A DNA stretch of 64,000 nt from DASVFB01 sp963815965 (lineage in GTDB: Bacteria > Actinomycetota > Thermoleophilia > Gaiellales > Gaiellaceae), in contig CAWFIT010000005.1 in assembly GCA_963815965.1 (NCBI GenBank), positions 81,864 to 145,863 of the forward strand. The letters run 5' to 3'. The notes below the pieces were generated by a model. The model saw only the letters and a program-made list of their open reading frames with translations. It had not been told where the DNA came from and made no database searches. This document shows positions 63,601 through 64,000 of this stretch, in pieces. Position 1 is the stretch's first letter, and the number at the start of each line of letters is the position of its first letter. The translations under genes were made by a program, and so were the position numbers.

Positions 63601-64000
63601 ATCGTCGTCCTGTCGTAGGTGACCGCCAGATGCGTCCAGGTGTTCGACGGCAGCGCCGAGGTGCCGTAGACGTGACCGAAGGTGCCGCCGCCGCCCGGCC
63701 TGCCGCCCGTGGTCGGAGGTGCCCTCCAGGTAGTAGTTGTCGTTGCCCTTGTAGATCACGTCCCGCCAGGCGGCAGTCGTCGTGGCCGGGTTAACCCACG
63801 CCTCCAACGTCATCGCGCTACTCAAGCTGCAACGAGGCCGAGTCGGGCACCGTCACCCGCGAGCTCGTGCCGTTGAAACTGAGCGCCTTGCCGTACTTGC
63901 CCGCCGCCGCCCAGGTCGTGTTCGCAACCGTGCCGTTGTTGCCGTTCCCCGACCCATCCGCAACCGTCGACCCCGACCCCTCATCAAACGCATACGCGGC
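60652..64000 (-). CDS. Large LamG/FN3 repeat surface protein, 5' end outside window (frame broken many times)
   Basis: The gene runs off the right edge; more than 1110 residues lie in the window. From N- to C-terminus: LamG (64000-63414), FN3 x2 (63395-62799), LamG (62798-62191), FN3 x3 (62170-61272), LamG (61271-60668), stop TAA 60652. LamG units read AYAFDEGSGSTVADGSGNGN, ALSFNGTSARVTVPDSASL, AMTLEAWVNPATTTAAWRDV, NDNYYLEGT and RVYNTALTPAQIQTDM. FN3 units read TPPSAPGTLTANAISSSRVD, WGAATDNVAVTGYHVERCQG and GPYSNAATATTPSPDTTPPS. Most shifts fall in repeats of GGC/CGG type. Likely a carbohydrate- or surface-binding adhesin or part of a secreted enzyme. Confidence 0.85.
60668..61271. repeat. 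LamG-coding ~600-bp repeat, copy 1
   Basis: Near-identical copies start at 60668, 62191 and 63414 with the shared start GTTGTCATGTCGGTTTGGAT. Copy spacing is 1523 and 1223 bp, a difference of exactly one 300-bp FN3 unit. Confidence 0.8.
61272..62170. repeat. Three tandem ~300-bp FN3-coding repeats
   Basis: Three nearly identical units of ~298 bp (starting about 61272, 61575 and 61875). Each holds the landmark GCGTTGGAGTAGGGG or its close variant, and CCCTGGCAGCGCTCGA. Near-identity at DNA level, including third codon positions, implies recent duplication or gene conversion. Confidence 0.85.
62191..62798. repeat. LamG-coding ~600-bp repeat, copy 2
   Basis: Second near-identical copy of the 60668 unit; it has an extra base run near 62450-62490 that breaks the frame relative to copy 1. 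Confidence 0.8.
62799..63395. repeat. Two tandem ~300-bp FN3-coding repeats
   Basis: Two copies of the same FN3 unit as in 61272-62170, starting about 62799 and 63098. They differ from the three-unit array by only scattered bases. Located between the second and third LamG segments. Confidence 0.85.
63414..64000. repeat. LamG-coding ~600-bp repeat, copy 3 (runs off edge)
   Basis: Third near-identical copy of the 60668 unit, cut by the right window edge at about 98% of its length. Confidence 0.8.

Noticed and set aside
60652..64000. CRISPR array, suggested by regular repeats
   Set aside because: Units are ~300 or ~600 bp and encode FN3 and LamG domains; there are no short repeats with unique spacers.
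1..64000. Insertion sequences, prophage or tRNA-associated island
   Set aside because: No transposase, integrase or phage structural motifs, no terminal inverted repeats with target duplications, and no recognisable tRNA found by eye.

Overview
The window is about 64 kb of high-GC (roughly two thirds G+C), gene-dense bacterial chromosome. GTG starts are common, as are 1-4 nt ATGA/GTGA gene overlaps. ThyX, two ECF sigma factors, PASTA proteins, an actinobacterial-style Tad pilus locus and the codon bias all point to Actinomycetota. A Thermoleophilia-like lineage (Gaiellales/Solirubrobacterales) is my best guess, from general family knowledge rather than a marker. I see no rRNA, tRNA, CRISPR array, IS element or prophage. 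Many genes are clearly intact at protein level but broken by one or two nt, often in CG-rich runs. I read these mainly as indel errors in the assembly, not as decay. Such genes are given as single entries with the breakpoints stated.

Layout. 0-4.2 kb: folE2 (partial), clpS, a GAF-GAF-class III nucleotide cyclase, plsY and two divergent Fe/Mn superoxide dismutase paralogues. 4.2-8 kb: two secreted cupredoxin-fold paralogues that lack copper ligands, then an ECF sigma/RskA-like anti-sigma pair and a lipoprotein. 8-11 kb: thyX, a VOC protein, DUF72 and a cyclodeaminase-like protein. 10.3-15 kb: an MFS-cNMP-binding fusion coupled to an ECF sigma gene, a 49-residue acidic peptide gene with DVEGH/DVEAH motifs, and a coupled cNMP-binding/subtilase/GAF operon. 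15-24 kb: a metallo-beta-lactamase-fold protein, a secreted unknown, a PLP enzyme-hydrolase-SRPBCC-OCD-SDR run, and a CopC-CopD fusion with membrane partners. 24-29 kb: a UPF0047 protein, a STAS protein and two large secreted proteins with Ig-like repeats and terminal PASTA domains.

29-46 kb is the most coherent region. A NarL-type sensor kinase, a receiver-degenerate LuxR regulator, a canonical response regulator and a DUF192-receiver fusion lead into a complete Tad/Flp pilus locus: prepilin peptidase, Flp, TadE, TadE/G-like, CpaB, TadZ, TadA, a von Willebrand A-TadB fusion, and TadC. A MoxR ATPase and a second DUF192 gene follow. The two DUF192 genes bracket the locus.

46-64 kb: a flippase-like membrane protein, a secreted fungalysin (M36) protease, a small secreted protein, a protein joining an ANL-like N-terminus to a long charged coiled coil, Ppx/GppA, a P-type ATPase with carbamate kinase and ornithine carbamoyltransferase, a DUF308/HdeD-like protein, PAP2, and a large LamG/FN3 repeat protein that runs off the right edge.

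Themes: cyclic-nucleotide signalling (one cyclase, two cNMP-binding proteins), surface structures (Tad pilus, Ig-like/PASTA and LamG/FN3 proteins) and extracellular proteolysis.
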